From NCBI GenBank assembly GCA_023423935.1, contig JAFAEQ010000078.1, forward strand, positions 131,301-195,300: a stretch of DNA of 64,000 nucleotides, given 5' to 3'. The DNA comes from Pseudomonadota bacterium (GTDB taxonomy: Bacteria > Pseudomonadota > Gammaproteobacteria > Steroidobacterales > Steroidobacteraceae). Shown here one piece after another: positions 61,982-64,000 of this stretch; within the stretch, counting starts at the first letter, position 1; each line of letters starts with the position of its first letter. The notes beneath the pieces were generated by a model. It saw only the letters and a list, made by a program, of their open reading frames with translations, was not told the DNA's origin and did no database searches. Made by a program: the position numbers and the translations under genes.

Positions 61982-63691
61982 TCAGAACGAACGGCGCGTT
62001 TCGATCAGCAACTGCACGTCGCTGATATCGCTGCCGCCATCCAGCGGACAGGCCAGATCCACATGCAGCACATTGCCGAGGCCTGAGCGCGCACTGCCGA
62101 GGCGCAGTCCAATTCCGATGTCACGCAGCCACCCAAGCGACTCACCCGTGCCGTTGGCCTGCGCATAGGGATCGACACCCCAGGTGCGTCCGGCGTCGAA
62201 GAACACTGCGGCACCGACATTGAACAGCTTGAGCGGCTGCCAGTTCGTATAGAAGCGCTCCTCGACCGTGAAGAGTGCGCGGCGTGTGCCAGCCTGATAA
62301 CGCAATGGATAGCCGCGCAAGCCGTTGTCGCCGCCGAGCAGCAGCTGCAGCTCTGGGTCGAGATGCGAGGTCACCGAGAGGTTCGCCGATGCAAAGAGCA
62401 CACGCCGCGGCGACTGTCGCAGGTAATAGCGACTGCCGGCATCCAGTTGCGCGTTGTACAACTGACCACCCTCGAGGCGTCCGCCGAATCCGAGCGTATT
62501 GATGAAGTACTGATTCTCGGCAGGCTCGAGCCCCGCCTGGACGGAACCATTCAGCATTACGGCATCGGCCGTGGAGCCGAACGCCTCGGACGCATAACCC
62601 ACTTCGAAATGAGCGGAACGGCCGAGATAGAGATCCTCGGTTCGACCGATCTGATCGAGATTGCGCGTCTCGCGATACTGATCCTCGATCCATTCGATGC
62701 CCACCCACGGATAGTTGAAGACGCGGTCCGTTGGCAGCTGCAGCGATGCAGCCGGGCCTGTCACCTGCGTCGATTCCACCGCAGCGAAGTCGCGGCCCAG
62801 ATGCCGGACACCGGCGAGCAAGCGTCGCGCCCAGCCATTCTCGAGTCCGTTGGAAATACCGCCAGCGATCTCGAACGATTGATCGTGCATCGAGAATTGA
62901 TCGACGATTTCGCCGAGGGAATACTGCGATTGCGTCGCAGTGCGGTCGCTCGCCGCGACACTGAAGCTCCAGCGCGAATCGAGCGAATAGAACGGACGCG
63001 CGAGCAGGATGGAGTTCTCATTGCCATCGCTCATGTCCTCGTGCGCCATCGACAGGCGCCACCAGGTCCCGAGCAGATGCGGATCCTTGTACGCGAAGCG
63101 CCACGAGTCGCGATCCACGGTGCTCGAACGATCGACGGAGATTTGCTTGCCGAGCCCGAGAAAGTTGGTGTCCTCGAACTGGACGCTGACGCTGTTCTTC
63201 CCTCCCTTGCGGCCGAACGAGAGCCCCGGACTCAGCGTCCACACATCGTGGACGTGCACGACGACATCCACGGTGTTGTCGTCGTCGTGGTAGCGCACCG
63301 GCTCGATGACCGCCGCATTCAGATAGCGCTGCTCGCGTAACAGTCGAGCCGTCTCGGCCAGCGTATGCGGGTTGTAGCGCTCCCCCGTGTGAAAGAGCAG
63401 CTGATCCGTAATCGTGCGGATGCGAGTCTCGATGTGCAGCGCGTTGGCGATGCGGTACGGCGCCGCCAGCGACTCGGCCGCTTCAAAGACATCGTCGACC
63501 TGTACTGCGATGCGCCCGATCTTTGCGCCATCGCGCATCAACTCAGCATCGTCAGGAAGGTATGTCGGGCCAATGCTCGGCGTAATGAGCGCGACCCTCA
63601 GCGCGTCGTCATTCGAGCCTGCAACGGCGGTCACGATTCCGCCAGCTATGGAACACGCGCACACGCACGCAATGACAGTTGGCACACGCAT
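61982..63691 (-). CDS. Omp85-family (BamA/TamA-like) outer membrane protein with a POTRA-type domain
   Basis: A 569-residue outer-membrane protein. A signal peptide (PTVIACVCACSIAGGIVTAV, start Met 63691 after GGGGGAG) is followed by a POTRA-like region (HTGERYNPHTLAETARLLRE, QRYLNAAVIEPVRYHDDDNT, VDVVVHVHDVWTL). A 16-strand-type barrel has the signature LLGGDNGLRGYPLRY in the loop that closes the pore, and the terminal residue is Phe (ETRRSF). It is shorter than BamA (about 800) and probably has one or two POTRA units. The frame is open upstream to 63997 but that part is not coding-like. It leads the operon with PAP2, so it may insert or export a specific envelope component. Confidence 0.9.
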   Translation of the reverse strand: MRVPTVIACVCACSIAGGIVTAVAGSNDDALRVALITPSIGPTYLPDDAELMRDGAKIGRIAVQVDDVFEAAESLAAPYRIANALHIETRIRTITDQLLFHTGERYNPHTLAETARLLREQRYLNAAVIEPVRYHDDDNTVDVVVHVHDVWTLSPGLSFGRKGGKNSVSVQFEDTNFLGLGKQISVDRSSTVDRDSWRFAYKDPHLLGTWWRLSMAHEDMSDGNENSILLARPFYSLDSRWSFSVAASDRTATQSQYSLGEIVDQFSMHDQSFEIAGGISNGLENGWARRLLAGVRHLGRDFAAVESTQVTGPAASLQLPTDRVFNYPWVGIEWIEDQYRETRNLDQIGRTEDLYLGRSAHFEVGYASEAFGSTADAVMLNGSVQAGLEPAENQYFINTLGFGGRLEGGQLYNAQLDAGSRYYLRQSPRRVLFASANLSVTSHLDPELQLLLGGDNGLRGYPLRYQAGTRRALFTVEERFYTNWQPLKLFNVGAAVFFDAGRTWGVDPYAQANGTGESLGWLRDIGIGLRLGSARSGLGNVLHVDLACPLDGGSDISDVQLLIETRRSF

Positions 63692-64000
63692 GAGACTCCC
63701 CCACCGTTGTTGCCTCACACTCGCGGATTGCGATGAGCGCAAGGACTGCAGGTATGACGGGGGGCGCGCGGAAAGCAACCGCAGCAGAGGAAGTGGTGAG
63801 GCGAGTGCGAGTGCACATGGTGATTCCGATCCCTGTGGGTTCGGCTTCGGCCGAACAAGAGATGTCCGACTGAAGTCCAATGGCACTGCATTAAGCAGAA
63901 GCGCGGAGCGCAGATGAGCGGAAGGGGCTGAAATAGAAAGGAAAGCAGGCTGGCCAGGATTGATAGGATGTTTGTTACCACACATCGACCCAATCAATCG
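63692..64000. other. Upstream region of the Omp85-PAP2 operon (window edge)
   Basis: About 310 bases. The minus-strand frame of the Omp85 gene remains open here but has no coding features. The operon promoter should lie in this stretch; no boxes were identified with confidence. Confidence 0.35.

Noticed and set aside
63692..63997. Upstream extension of the Omp85-family gene
   Set aside because: No conserved sequence, and the Met at 63691 has both a signal peptide and a GGGGGAG ribosome site.

Overview
The window reads as chromosome of a GC-rich gammaproteobacterium. Supporting signs are PlsB, TtcA, YceH, a class III PHA synthase (PhaC with PhaE), RND efflux genes and several large TonB-dependent receptors with Oar-like N-terminal domains. 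This mix suggests the Xanthomonadales/Steroidobacterales/Nevskiales side of the class; that placement is inference, since there is no rRNA gene here. No tRNA, rRNA, phage, transposase or CRISPR was seen. Most of the window is ordinary core metabolism and envelope biology, with a receptor-rich accessory block in the middle.

Layout. 1-5163 (minus strand): plsB (cut by the window edge), a small lipoprotein, an alpha/beta hydrolase, ttcA and an M32 carboxypeptidase. 5369-5457 (plus strand): a candidate structured RNA ending in a strong terminator. 5467-9731: RND permease and its adaptor. 9987-10931: cysK. 11032-17115: a carbon-storage block, with phaE-phaC facing phaR, then glgA convergent with a LEA-type lipoprotein and glgC. 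17311-19770: a secreted protein, a DUF192 protein and an OmpA-family porin-like protein. 20325-33931: three TonB-dependent receptors, a secreted orphan and a pair of TPR-sulfotransferases lying between the two Oar-like receptors. 34494-40172: a double-length UvrA with four ATP-binding cassettes. 40384-46736: two M48 proteases, LemA and small envelope proteins. 46912-53259: folE, a SHOCT-like membrane protein, an endonuclease/phosphatase-family protein overlapping a phospholipase D-VTT fusion, and a dienelactone hydrolase. 53430-58417: a 1334-residue DUF3683/FAD/Fe-S oxidoreductase and yceH. 58813-63691 (minus strand): Omp85-family protein, PAP2 phosphatase and an STN-type TonB receptor in a row.

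The most unusual points are: the double-length UvrA; the receptor/sulfotransferase block, in which all three receptor genes carry a small upstream inverted repeat of differing sequence and two share an identical 17-base leader over the Shine-Dalgarno site; heptamer-type repeat tracts (CTCATTN) found at three convergent gene junctions, where they touch or supply stop codons; a dispersed element of about 150-200 bp present twice; and the structured RNA candidate at 5369-5457.

Starts given here were often moved inside longer open frames to the first codon that fits a signal peptide, family alignment or Shine-Dalgarno site. Functions come from motif reading alone, without database searches.
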